Translations under genes and position numbers: made by a program
Shown here: piece after piece, positions 10,905-21,290 of the stretch
Position numbering within the stretch: position 1 is the first letter of the stretch
Layout of the letters: each line of letters opens with the position of its first letter
NCBI RefSeq assembly: GCF_963678635.1
Contig: NW_026970958.1
Span: 1 to 61,101, forward strand
Direction: 5' to 3'
DNA length: 61,101 nt
Origin: Symsagittifera roscoffensis
Taxonomy: Eukaryota; Xenacoelomorpha; Acoela; Convolutidae
The notes under the pieces: generated by a model
Told to the model about the DNA's origin: nothing
The model's input: the letters and a program-made list of their open reading frames with translations, nothing else
Databases searched by the model: none

Positions 10905-13900
10905 ATTCTGATTCTGAGTTACTTTTTTTCCATTTTTTAATTTTTTTCCAGTTGTTTTTGCAGGTTAGTCAGCTTATATTGCGTACTTTTGAGGATACAA
11001 TATTTTTTCATGTTTTATTGTGTTTTAGCACGGATGGGTCGTATTTCTATCTCCAATTTCTCTATCATGTTTGAAACCAGTTTTATTTTCGGCTTAACAA
11101 AAATTCCTTCATCGCTAGACCTCTAGCTTTTAAAATTATGCGTATTAGTTGATTCAAACAGAACTTCATGTTAAAATGAAATTTGCATATGCCCTCTGAA
11201 AAACAAAAAACTGCAATCATAATACTATAAAATAGACAAGGAACTCAAAAAACTGTTGATTTTTTCTGAATGCAAAATAGAACAATGCTAATAACATATC
11301 ACATCCCACTAAAATTTTTGAACGATGAAGAAATTTTTGATTGATTTAAGTATGTCAGAAATAATATACGCGAGTAAATGAAAAAACCGAAGGACCTAAA
11401 TGGTTATCAATTGCTGGAATTTTTGTTGAATTCAATTGTGACCCTGCAATTTTTTCAGTTTTTGGAGGATATTTAAATCAAATTTTTAACTGATGGTTGT
11501 CTAAATACGCCATGTTAGCAAACTCCAAAGCCACACAGTTGAAAATAATTAAAAAAAAACTATCTTTTCTGACAGGGTTTTTTATTGCCTTTCACAAATT
11601 TTTGATGCTCTCAACTGAAACTGATAAAAACAAAGCAAACCGACCCTCAAAAGTGTCCTTTTACCTGCTTTTTCCATTCTGTGATTCAGTCTTTCTCCCT
11701 GAAGAGCAATTTCATCAGAAAACGTACACAGTTTTTTTGTAGATCTCAAGTTGATGACCAGTTAATCTGACTCGATTAACCCAATGAAATAATTTTTAAA
11801 AGAAAAATTAATATGTGGAAGATTAGAAGTTGTAGATCTCTAAACCTTGCAATAAATTTTTTAAAATTCGTTCGACCTTAATAGTTGTTTTTATTATAAC
11901 ATTTAAGCGCTTAGCCAATTAATGAGTCTACCTTTCAAACGTACCATTTTCTGATATACTTCAATCTACAAAGCATATGCCTTATAAAATTTGAAACAAG
12001 AGAAGCTTTTTTTGGAAAACGAGTTAAAGTAAACATGGGCCCTTGTTTTTCTTATAACATTTAAGCGCTTAGTCAATTAATGAGTCTATAAGTCAAAGGT
12101 ACTTTGTGTGAGTGTATTTCGAACGGTTTTTGTGTCTTATTATAGATTGTCGTGGTTGACGGGTTGCAGAGAGAGAAAGTATCAATTCGTCAGAATTATT
12201 TTTTACATTCTGATGACTATGTTTTAATATACGATGAACTTAATTAATCTTTTAGGAGTTTGATTTGTTATCAAGGGTTGGAGAATATTAAATCAATCAA
12301 CAAGGTTTAGGTATAATTAGAACACAAGTAGACACTTTGAATTATGAGGTGGGAAGAACAAAGTTGTTCAGGTTGATCCAAGGGAAGCCTTGATGATCAC
12401 ATAATATAGTGAAAAGAAATTTGATTTAAATGAAATTTAAGATCCAAGAAAAGCCTTCATGATCTCTTTATGAAATGAAGCGTGATGCATTGAAAAGCAC
12501 GGTAAAGCCTTGTTAATTTGTTATATAGAAATGTAGATCAAAGAAAAGTTTATAGATTTACAATTTAAATGTTGTAATTTTTTTTGAAACAGTTTAGTTA
12601 TGTTTTAGGTGATGAAGTTGGAATGAAGAAAAAATAATTTCTTGAGAAGCAAGAAATTTGTATTTACTTTAACTAAAACTAATTTTAAAATTTCATACCA
12701 ACTTTTTTTTCAATTCTGATTGTAAATTACTTTTTTCCGCTTTTAAACCTTTTACCAGTTGTTTTTGCAGGTTAGTCAGCTTATGTTGCGTATTTTTGAG
12801 GATACAAAATATTCTCATGTTTTTTATGTGTTTTAGCACGGATGGGTTTTTTTTCTATCTCCAATTTCTATAGCTCTATCATTTTTGAAACCAGTTTTAT
12901 TTTCGGCTTTACAAAAATTCCTTCATCTCTAGACCTCTAGTTTTTAAAATTATGCGTATGAGTTGATTCAAAAAGAACTTCATGTTGAAATGAAATCTGA
13001 ATATGCCCCCTGAAAAACTAAAAATTGCAATCATTATTTTATAAAATAGACAAGGAATTCAAAAAACTGTTGACTTTTTCTGAATCTAAAATAAAACAAT
13101 GTTAATAACATATCACATCCCACTAAAATTTTTGACCGATGAAGAAATTTTTGATTGATTTGAGTATTTCAGAAAAAAAATATGCGAGTAAATGAAAAAA
13201 TCGAAGAACCTAAATAGTGTTCAGTTACTGGAATTTTTTTTGAATTCAATTTTACCCCTGCAGTTCTTTTCAGTTTTTGTAGAATAGTCAAATCAAATTT
13301 CAACTGGTGGTTGTCTAAATACGCCATGTTAGCAAACTGCAAAGCCACACTTTTGAATATTAAAAACTATCTTTTCTGACAGAGTTTTTAATTGCTTTTT
13401 ACAAAATTGTGTTGCTCTCAGCCGAAATTGATAAAAACAAAACAAACAGACCCTCAAAAGTGTCCTAGTACCTGCTTTCTCTATTCTGTAATTCAGTCTT
13501 TCTCCCTGAAGAGCAATTTCATCAGAAAACGTACACAGTTTTTTTGTAGTTCTCAAATTGATGACCAGTAAATCTGACTCGATTAATCTAATGAAATAAT
13601 TTCTAAAAGAAAGATTAATATGAGGAATATTAGAAGTTGTAGATCTCTAAGCAAGCCTTGCAATAAATTTTCTTTAATTCGTTTGAACCTTATAGTTGTT
13701 TTTCTTATAACATTTAAGCGCTTAGTCAATTAATGAGTCTATAATTCAAAGGTGGTTTGTGTGAGTGTATTCCGAACGGTTTTTGTGTCTTATTATAGAT
13801 TGTCGTGGTTGACGGGTTGCAGAGAGAGAAAGTATCAATTCGTCAGAATTATTTTTTACATTCTGATGACTATGTTTTAATATACGATGAACTTAATTAA

Positions 13901-14350
13901 TCTTACCTAGGAGTTTGATTTGTTATCAAGGGTTGGAGAATATTAAATCAATCAACAAGGTTTAGGTATAATTAGAACACAAGTAGACACTTTGAACTAT
14001 GAGGTGGGAAGAACAAAGTTGTTCAGGTTGATCGAAGGGAGGCCTTGATGATCCCATAATATAGTGAAAAGAAATTTAATTTAATTGAAATTAAAAAAGA
14101 TCCAAGAAAAGCCTTGATGATCTCTTTATGAAATTAAGCGTGATGCATTGAAAAGCTAGGATAAGCCTTGTTAATTTGTTATGTGGAAATGTAGATTACA
14201 GAAAAGTTTAAAGAATTAGAATTTAAATGATGTAATTTTTTTGAAACAATTTAGTTTTGTTTTAGGTGATGAAGCTGGAATGAAGAAAAATAATTTCTTG
14301 AGAAGCAAGAAATTTGTATTTACTTTAATTATAACTAATTTTAAAATTTC
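10905..14350. repeat. large tandem duplication, two units of about 1.65-1.8 kb
   Basis: Unit A is about 10905-12695 and unit B about 12712-14350, in the same direction. Matching landmarks are 'ttgtttttgcaggttagtcagctta' (10955 and 12759), 'tggttgtctaaatacgccatgttagcaaact' (11492 and 13308) and 'gaagtatcaattcgtcagaatta'-type sequence (12170 and 13830). Unit A is longer because about 160 bp around 'ttataacatttaagcgcttag' is itself repeated (11895 and 12055). Both units contain small indels that break open frames, so no gene is supported. Confidence 0.8.
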
Positions 14351-14509
14351 AAACTACCTAATTTTTTTCAAAATTCAAAAATTGTCAAAACAGTTTACTG
14401 CAGATTTTGGAAGGAACGATTTTTGTATCTTTTTAGCGATCGTTATCATTGATATAATAAATTATAAAGCATCAATTAGGCTCTCGAAGAAGTATTCGTC
14501 AAAAAATTT

Positions 14510-14743
14510 TCATGTTAATAGATGAAAGTTTAAATTAACTGCATTAAGTATTTTGAATACAAATACTTGTTGCGGTTTTCGTCGTTTTATCTTGTAAAAG
14601 ATCGGTCCGTCTTCTAATCGTTGTTCATGTCTTGATCGTGGTCTTCTTGCAATACCTGGTATTTCTCGTATAATTTGAAATATTGGTGTATATTTATTGA
14701 GACGTAGAGACATTTCTTTTAAATTTTCTATTCCATGTAACAT
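14510..14743 (-). CDS. possible exon or small protein, unrecognised
   Basis: A 77-codon frame with an ATG at 14743. The product is basic, with the segment ARRPRSRHEQRLEDG in the middle. Codon content is less A+T-biased than the flanks, which is why I list it. I see no family signature, no clear splice partner and no regulatory element. It abuts the dispersed repeat at 14878 and may be a fragment of a mobile element. Confidence 0.22.
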   Translation of the reverse strand: MLHGIENLKEMSLRLNKYTPIFQIIREIPGIARRPRSRHEQRLEDGPIFYKIKRRKPQQVFVFKILNAVNLNFHLLT

Positions 14744-14877
14744 TTTGCAATTTTGTTATTGTCTAATTCTAATTCTAATTGTTTAAATCTAAGTTAATTA
14801 AGGTCTTATTTGAGACTTTTGGTTGCACCAGATGAGTTATGAACAAGGTTCTATACTCATAGAGTAATTTCAGATAA

Positions 14878-15227
14878 GGTACACCGTCTGCTCGTCACAC
14901 TATCTTATTTTCGGCCGGATAGATTCGTGCAACTTCTTAGTCTAATACCAATCTTAAGCTTACTCTTATATCTCCTAGTCTCAATAGATCTAGTGTATAC
15001 TGGTCTTTGCGAGTTAGTTTTTGGTGTTTATCCAGAAGGTGAACAACTGTACTCTAAGATTTATTCAAATTGTTCTGGTGCTGAAACTACAAGTAGTTTC
15101 AGCACTTACAAATAATTGTCAATGTTAGTGATGGAATATGATTAGTTAGTTAGTAATGTTTTATAGAAATAGTTTTATCAATAATATAATTGGATATAAA
15201 TACTAGTTTGGAAATGGTTCCAATTGG
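14878..15227. repeat. dispersed repeat, copy 2 (inverted relative to 3679-4007)
   Basis: Reverse-complement partner of the repeat in the ACBP intron. It carries the perfect palindrome at 15078-15105, with 13-bp arms around an AA loop. Compared with copy 1, the loop-closing pair and an outer pair are both changed on both arms, so pairing is kept. Confidence 0.75.
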
Positions 15228-16128
15228 GTAAGGTTTCATACCTTGACATGCGCTACCTTCACATGAAAGCACAGTGACCCATAACACTCGATGTTGGCAA
15301 GGCTATCCAATTTCAAAAAAAAATCAAAGAATCCCTTGTACATTGTTGTAAGCTACAATTGGTAGATTGGCGGAAGAAAACCCATTTTTACCTTGACCTC
15401 AGAGTTGTACCGATATTCAGGACGCAGTCAAATTGTTAGGCCTTTAAGTAGGAGAATAGAGGGGTTCATTTTTTCCATCTGCATGCACCCAATGAAAGTG
15501 GGTTTACCGCTGAAGAGCAAATTGAAAGGAAGTACTACATAGTTCTAACCTAATAAAGTTATAAAACTCGTGTACAAAAAAACAAGATTGCGCATAAGCC
15601 CTGAATGTTCCGACCTGCAGCCTTGGGAAAAAAATTGTCAAAAACTGATTAAATAGTCGGAAAATATTCGATTTTTTTTGTTTTATCCCTCTCCTATTCA
15701 CGCTTTGTAAAGTGGTTTGAGTCTGGCAATTCAATAATTTAGAGCAAATTGTCCGCCTAAATTCAATTTGGAACGATTGAATTATTCCGCTTCGTTTTAA
15801 TAGCACGAACTATATCGCGCATTGATTACCCCAAATTGGCAAATTTCAAAACACTATACAAAAAATGATCAGGCGAAATCTTTATCTTTTTTATAATTTC
15901 AGCTTAGGACAACAGTACCTTTCAGATGATCTTTAAAAAAAAACAAATCAAAGATCGCTATTTAAAAAATCGAAATTGGTCTGGAGAAAAAAAACACCAC
16001 GAGCTCAAATATTCAGTCACTTACTACAAAAGTCGGAACGAAAAACTGCAAATTGATCAAAGTATATATTTACAGCAAAAAAATTCAATTTAAAACAAAC
16101 GTTCAAATAAAAGTCTTTTTTTTTTCAG
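15228..16128. other. probable serpin intron(s), no firm exon
   Basis: A short stretch near 15408-15447 behind CCTCAG reads TDIQDAVKLLGL, reminiscent of the serpin segment before the reactive loop, but it ends at a TAA without a good donor. Treat it as a weak candidate for an upstream exon. Otherwise nothing is seen. Confidence 0.3.
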
Positions 16129-16348
16129 AAGAAACAGAGCTTACATCAGCAAAGTCACCCAGATAAGCTATGTGGGCATCGGCGAGCAAGGTACTGAAGC
16201 TGCACCTGTTACTTTTGCTACGGTGAAACTTCAATGCTTTGAGCACACTGTCGTTAGCTTCTATGCCGCGTCACCATACATTTACTTCATCTACCAGCCG
16301 AGCACTGTGTCAACAATCCTTGCCCCAAAAAATAATTCTGCGATCTAG
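16129..16348 (+). CDS. serpin C-terminal exon (partial gene)
   Basis: Serpins are protease inhibitors (or relatives) that trap the target by inserting a reactive-centre loop. This exon starts after a strong TTTTTTTTTTCAG site and runs 72 codons to TAG. It shows the helix/strand leading to the hinge (YISKVTQ), then the hinge GEQGTEAAPVTFATV, matching the family's E-x-GTEAAAAT pattern, then a strand resembling the PFLFFI stretch (SPYIYFIYQPS). The hinge has small residues at most positions but a proline where inhibitory serpins prefer alanine or threonine. The usual C-terminal FMGRV-like ending is absent: after TIL comes APKNNSAI. Upstream exons are not found, so this is either a gene with distant exons or a relic. 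Confidence 0.7.
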
Positions 16349-16391
16349 AGGAACATTTTTGTCTACTTTCTTTGCCAGTAATGATGTGATA

Positions 16392-16698
16392 AAAAATGAA
16401 AGTTCTACTAACTTAAGTCGTAATACTACTGAGAATTTCAATTGTTAAATTCTGAAATTGATTCTTTTAATCTTTCATTTTCTAGCTCAGATATTCTGGC
16501 TTAGTTCCATACGTATGTATGGCTGACTGATCAAACAGTCTTGTTAATTGATCGACACTTATGGCTTTGACAAAAATAGACAACAATAAAATAGTCTAAC
16601 TAGCATCAAGCATCAAGGTTGCCTCGCCTCAACTGTAGTATCAATAACAATGGATTATTATACATAACATCGAGGTTACTTCAACCGTACTTCTACAT
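16392..16698. repeat. 300-bp direct repeat, copy 1
   Basis: Shares long blocks with 17049-17355, including 'cgtatgtatggctgactgatcaaacagtcttgtta' and 'gcatcaagcatcaag'. Located just after the serpin exon. No coding capacity. Confidence 0.8.
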
Positions 16699-16978
16699 TT
16701 CCCTGAGGGCAAAGAAAATTTTATCATACTATTATATGAAATTTTAAAATGGAATAAGAGTTTTGGAACTCAGTTTTGTAGCATTTATTGCAACGAATTT
16801 AGTTTTGTTGTTCCTTTCTTTACTCCAGGTCCAACAGTACCTTCCACGCCGCATCCCAGGTCCTGGTTACGTCTAGTGTTGCGTGTCCGCATTTTCGCCC
16901 AAACAAATGACTTTTTTAAAGTCCCAATATCGTTTCCATCGGTTTGTCCGTCTGTGTTCGGAAGTTTGCCAGTTTGGC

Positions 16979-17170
16979 TCGTATGGAGCTAAGCCAGTAG
17001 ATCTGAGCTAGTTAAGAAAAGACTAAAAGAATCAAATTCAGAATTTAACAAATGAAACTTCTAGTAACTTAGGTGGTAAAAGTACTGATATTTTCAATTT
17101 TTAACTTCTGAATTTGATTCTTTTAGTCTTTTCTTTTCTAGCTCAGATATGCTGGCTGAGTTCGATACGT
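16979..17170. repeat. foldback (inverted repeat) with arms of about 70 bp
   Basis: Left arm 16979-17048 and right arm 17101-17170 are near reverse complements. Examples are 'gatctgagctag' with 'ctagctcagat' and 'gactaaaagaatcaaattcagaa' with its complement. About 50 bp separates them. The right arm belongs to direct-repeat copy 2, so the foldback may be the end of a small transposable element. Confidence 0.7.
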
Positions 17171-17355
17171 ATGTATGGCTGACTGATCAAACAGTCTTGT
17201 TATTTCAGACCGGCACTTATGGCCTTGGCAAAAAATAGATAACACTAGAATAATATAGTTAGCATCAAGCATCAAGATTACTGCAACTGCAGTACCAATA
17301 ACAATGGATTAAAGTACATAACATCAAGGTTACTGCCACCGCAGTACTACAAATG
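17049..17355. repeat. 300-bp direct repeat, copy 2
   Basis: Second copy of the 16392-16698 repeat, in the same orientation and diverged by substitutions and short indels. Confidence 0.8.
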
Positions 17356-17645
17356 GATAAGAATTTCGCATTTGTTTTTTTCTTTTTTTTTGCGCAAAGT
17401 TATGTACTATAAATAATTGAATAAATGACATATGATGTTCAGTGATGTATCATTTTGCATATCTTTCTGTCACGATTAGATCAAAATCATAATGCTTTGA
17501 ATTTTTTTTCAGTCTTACCGAAACCAGATAGAGATGTTTGATTTTAGACAAAATCAAGGCAAAGTGAGCACATTTTCTATTTGTGTTATGTTATGAGGAC
17601 CAAGTCAGCTATTTCACTCCTAAATCAAAAGAGAAGCTAGATCCG

Positions 17646-17998
17646 TAGTCGATTTAGGAGTGGCGAGGGGGTCGGGTGGACGTTTTTAAGGGATTCGACC
17701 CACTACCGACCTACCGACCCAAAGCTTCCCTCTTTGTAACTGTTTTAGGTCATCCATGTTTGGCTGACTGACCATAAGTTTTTCTAAAGGAGCCAACATA
17801 AACTAATTATGAGGTAGGAGCGTGCGGCAAAAAAAAACGCAATATTTTAGTAAATTTTTTTAACGCCTTTGGCTTTTTATTTCAAAATTTTTGCCCGCGG
17901 CACAGAAAATTTAGTCAAAATAGGGTTTTTATAATGGTTTGGGAGAATCTAGAATATCACTTTGATCGACTAAAAATCGACTAACCCCCCGTGAGCAG
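17646..17998. mobile_element. hAT-type MITE, decayed copy
   Basis: Follows the internal sequence of the 1393-1784 element in the same order: 'gatttagg', 'gggattcgacccactaccgacc', 'tttttctaaagg', 'gcccgcggcacagaaaa' and 'cgactaaaaatcgac'. The terminal repeats are eroded and I find no convincing 8-bp target duplication. Confidence 0.65.
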
Positions 17999-17999
17999 A

Positions 18000-20055
18000 T
18001 AGTTCACTTAGTGAAAAGTTTTTTTTTCAGCCAATCAGATTTAATGCTTTAATTTAGGGGGTCTTACGGGGAAATTACTCAATTATTGGTATCAAAAGGG
18101 GGAGATTTTTCGCATCAGTCGTTCTAAAAAAAGTGTGCAATCATTTTCATATTATCGAGAAAAACGTTTTTAGGTTAACTTAAACCTAAGTTCTGAACAG
18201 AGGATGACATCTAACCTTATTTAAAATTACATTTAAAGAAACGTATTTTTCTGCAATAATCATTTAAAAGTATACCTCTATGATAAGAGTGCAGCAGAAA
18301 TTGATTCCAACCGAGTACGTCTTGCCTCCCATAATTGACAGTATTACAAAAAAAATTGATCGAAGCATCTATTTTTCTACATTTTTAATGACAAGGTGTG
18401 CTGAAATATTTTACAACTTACAAAAATTGATTGATTTCTGCAAGTGCTTTTCTACTTTTTTATTGATAACATTTGCTGAATAAATAGTTTCCTTTTCGTT
18501 CAAAAGTCTACGGAAATAAATGTAATTTTGAAACGTTAGCTAATATACATATTCATTCCAGCATTATTTCATCTGATTTAACCACCCTTTCTAGAATTAA
18601 AAAAAAAACAAGCAACTTGGACCAAAAAGGAAAAATAATTTGAATTCAAATAAGCCTTTTTTGAACGTTTCGAGAGCTCAAAACTTTCTGTTCTAATTGC
18701 GCAGCAAATTGCTATCTGAGTTAGAAATTTGGTTTTTTGTTTCAAAATCTCTCGCTTTTCTGTATCGTTTCGGGATGTGAGGTAAAATAATTTTTTTGAG
18801 CCAATTATATCATTCTTTTTTTTTGCTGTCAATTTTTGTTTGTTTTTTTTTTACACGGGGATGGGATTTAGTAAAATGGAACCGTTCTTGAAAGCTTACG
18901 AAATGCGAAATATAACTAATCATTTTTTTCAAGTCCGCCAAATTTTCTTTGCTTTTTAGCAATGGTTCGAATATTTCATTAACAACAGTTAAGTAAAATG
19001 AAAAAAGGATTAAAATGGATATTTACGGTCTAAAAAATTGTCAAAAAACCAACTCCCATCTTGTTTTCAGACAAAAAAAGTGGTGTATAAACCGATTATT
19101 ACCCGTTATTTTCTCGAATTTTATCGCAATATAATCTATCGAATATCTAAGAAAATGTATTTTTTGTATTTTTTTATTTGGGTGATTTATTGTGGCAATT
19201 TGGGTGATTAATGCAAGCATTTCACAAATTGTTGAAAATTCATATTTCAACTGTCTGATCGTACTTGATCTCTATTACTTTCAAAATTATGGAAAAAAAA
19301 TATTTAAATTCCAGCAAAATTACAACTCTCATAACAATTGTAGCTTGAAACTATTTACAAACAAATAGGTTCAAATGAAGCTCGCAACTCTACCTATGAT
19401 CTGCTACAGGTATCACCCTCACGACGCTGAGCCTAATGTCTGAGTATTACAAACACATTCTTTTTCTTTTCGAAGAAAAACCAAATCAGATGGCGAATGA
19501 AAAGTTAAATTAAGTTGGTACTTATAAGCGTTAAACTCGTTTTTTGTCCTATCTCAACTCGAGGTCCCTTTGTACCATCTTTGGTAGCAGTAATCGATTT
19601 GTTACCATGACATTGATCATATTAGTTCGCAAAACAAACACGAGATCATAATTTTGCCAAAAACTGCAGTAGCAAAACTGTTTTGGTGTTGAAACTCGCT
19701 AGTCGTAGGCCCCTGTAAACGTTTTAGTCAAATTTCTTTGACTTGTCCACTTTATGGTTACTGCTTCTACTATGAATATCTCCTCCCAACGTTAACAATG
19801 GCCCATCTCCTCCACCACCCGCAACCTTAACCCCCCCTCCACGCCTACACCTTTAACCCCCCATCGTTCACTATCCTCAATCATTCACCAACCGCCCAGC
19901 TGTCCCGAAATGTTTACGACCAATTTTCAAATGTTGTGTGCGGGATAAATTATGTTTTTTTTTGGCGGGATGAGTGGTAAATATGCTGTTGTTTACCACA
20001 AAAGGATGTCTGTATATGCGTGTGGGGCGGCTGGGTGATTGCTTGGTAAAGAGGA
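18000..20055. other. non-coding
   Basis: No supported gene. A 60-bp degenerate direct repeat lies at about 18350-18482 ('ttctac.ttttt.atga.aa...tgctgaa'). A C-rich tract with repeated 'ccttaacccccc'-type words is at 19810-19865. Confidence 0.45.
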
Positions 20056-20880
20056 GGGGCCGCGTAAGTCTTTTCTTATGTCGCACCGCGCCGCGCCGCT
20101 TAAGTTTTTTCTTAAGTCGCGCCGAACCGCTTAAGTCTTAAGAAAAGACTTAAGCGGCGCGACTTAAGAAAAAACTTAAGCGGCGCGACGTAAAAAAAAG
20201 ACTGACGGTGCGACTTAAAAAAAAGACTTAAGCGGCGCGACTGAAGAAAAAACTGACGGCGCGACTTAAGAAAAGATTTAAGCGGCGCGACTTGAGAAAA
20301 GACCTAAGCGGCTCGACTTAAGAAAAGACTGACGGTGCGACTTAAGAAAAGACCCAAGCGGCGCGACTTGAGAAAAGACTTAAGCGGCGCGACTTAAGAA
20401 AAGACTTAAGCGGCGCGACATAAGATAAGACCGACGGCGCGACTTAAGAAAAGACTTAGGCGGCGCGACTTAAGATTTAAGATAAGACCGACGGTGCGAA
20501 TTAAGAAAACACTTAAGCGGTGCGACTTAAAAAAGACCTTAAAAGCGCGACTTAAGCAAGATAAGACCGTCAGAGCGACTTAAGAAAAGACTTACGCGGC
20601 GCGACGTAAGATAAGACCGACGGCGGGACTTACGAAAAGACTTAAGCCGCGCGACTTAAGAAAAGACTTTATAGGCGCGACTTAAGCAAAGACCGACGCC
20701 GCGATTTAAGAAAAGACTTAAGCGGCACGAATTAAGAAAAGACTTAAGCGGCGCGACATAAGAAAAGACTTGAGCAGTGCGACTTAAGAAAAGACTTAAG
20801 CGGCGCGACTTAAGAAAAGACTGACGGCGCGACTTAAGAAAAGACTGGAATTGCCAAATTTGAGTCATGCCGGTCTTTTC
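20056..20880. repeat. G+C-rich minisatellite with inverted edge units
   Basis: Roughly 30 head-to-tail units of 24-26 bp, consensus close to GCGGCGCGACTTAAGAAAAGACTTAA, with a shorter variant containing GACGG. The first about 75 bp (20056-20132) and the last about 20 bp are in the opposite orientation, giving a large palindrome centred near 20135. Units differ by point changes, so this is a diverged array. The embedded open frames are artefacts of the repeat. Confidence 0.9.
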
Positions 20881-20984
20881 TCAAGTCGCGGACCTCGACC
20901 CGGGTAGTTTTAGTTGTGCAGTGTATTCAAGCTATTAAAGTAGAATCAAAATTTAAAAAGCGAGTAATGGCGAAAAGCGATTTT

Positions 20985-21155
20985 TCTGCTAGCTTTTGGC
21001 CGCATCAGTTTTGGAGCTTTTAGTTGATAGACTGGCTCATTTATCTGATCACTCAAAAAGCGAATATTTTCTGCTAGCTTTTGGCCGCATCAGTTTTGGA
21101 GCTATTGGTTGATAGACTGTCTCAATTATCTGATCACTCAAAAAGCCAGAAAAGA
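20985..21155. repeat. 85-bp tandem duplication
   Basis: Two nearly identical units, 'ctgctagcttttggccgcatcag...gatcactcaaaaagc', start at 20986 and 21071. They lie 130-300 bp before the start codon of the NIDO-AMOP-VWD gene, in its presumed 5' flank or UTR. Confidence 0.85.
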
Positions 21156-21290
21156 ATGCGAAAACTAATTTTAATCAATAATGTGAAACCATATTTGAAC
21201 AGCATTTTCTTGTTTTTTTTGTCTTTTACTTGTATCTTATCTGAATTTAAAACGGCGTAGAAAAATGCTTACAACAAATACTTGAAAATT

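Noticed and set aside
3679-15227. An 11.5-kb transposon bounded by the inverted repeat pair
   Set aside because: The interval contains the ACBP first exon and unrelated repeats, no transposase, and no target duplication at its outer edges. Two independent insertions in opposite orientation fit better.
20133-20848. CRISPR-like array
   Set aside because: Units are contiguous without unique spacers, and the context is a eukaryotic genome. It is a minisatellite.
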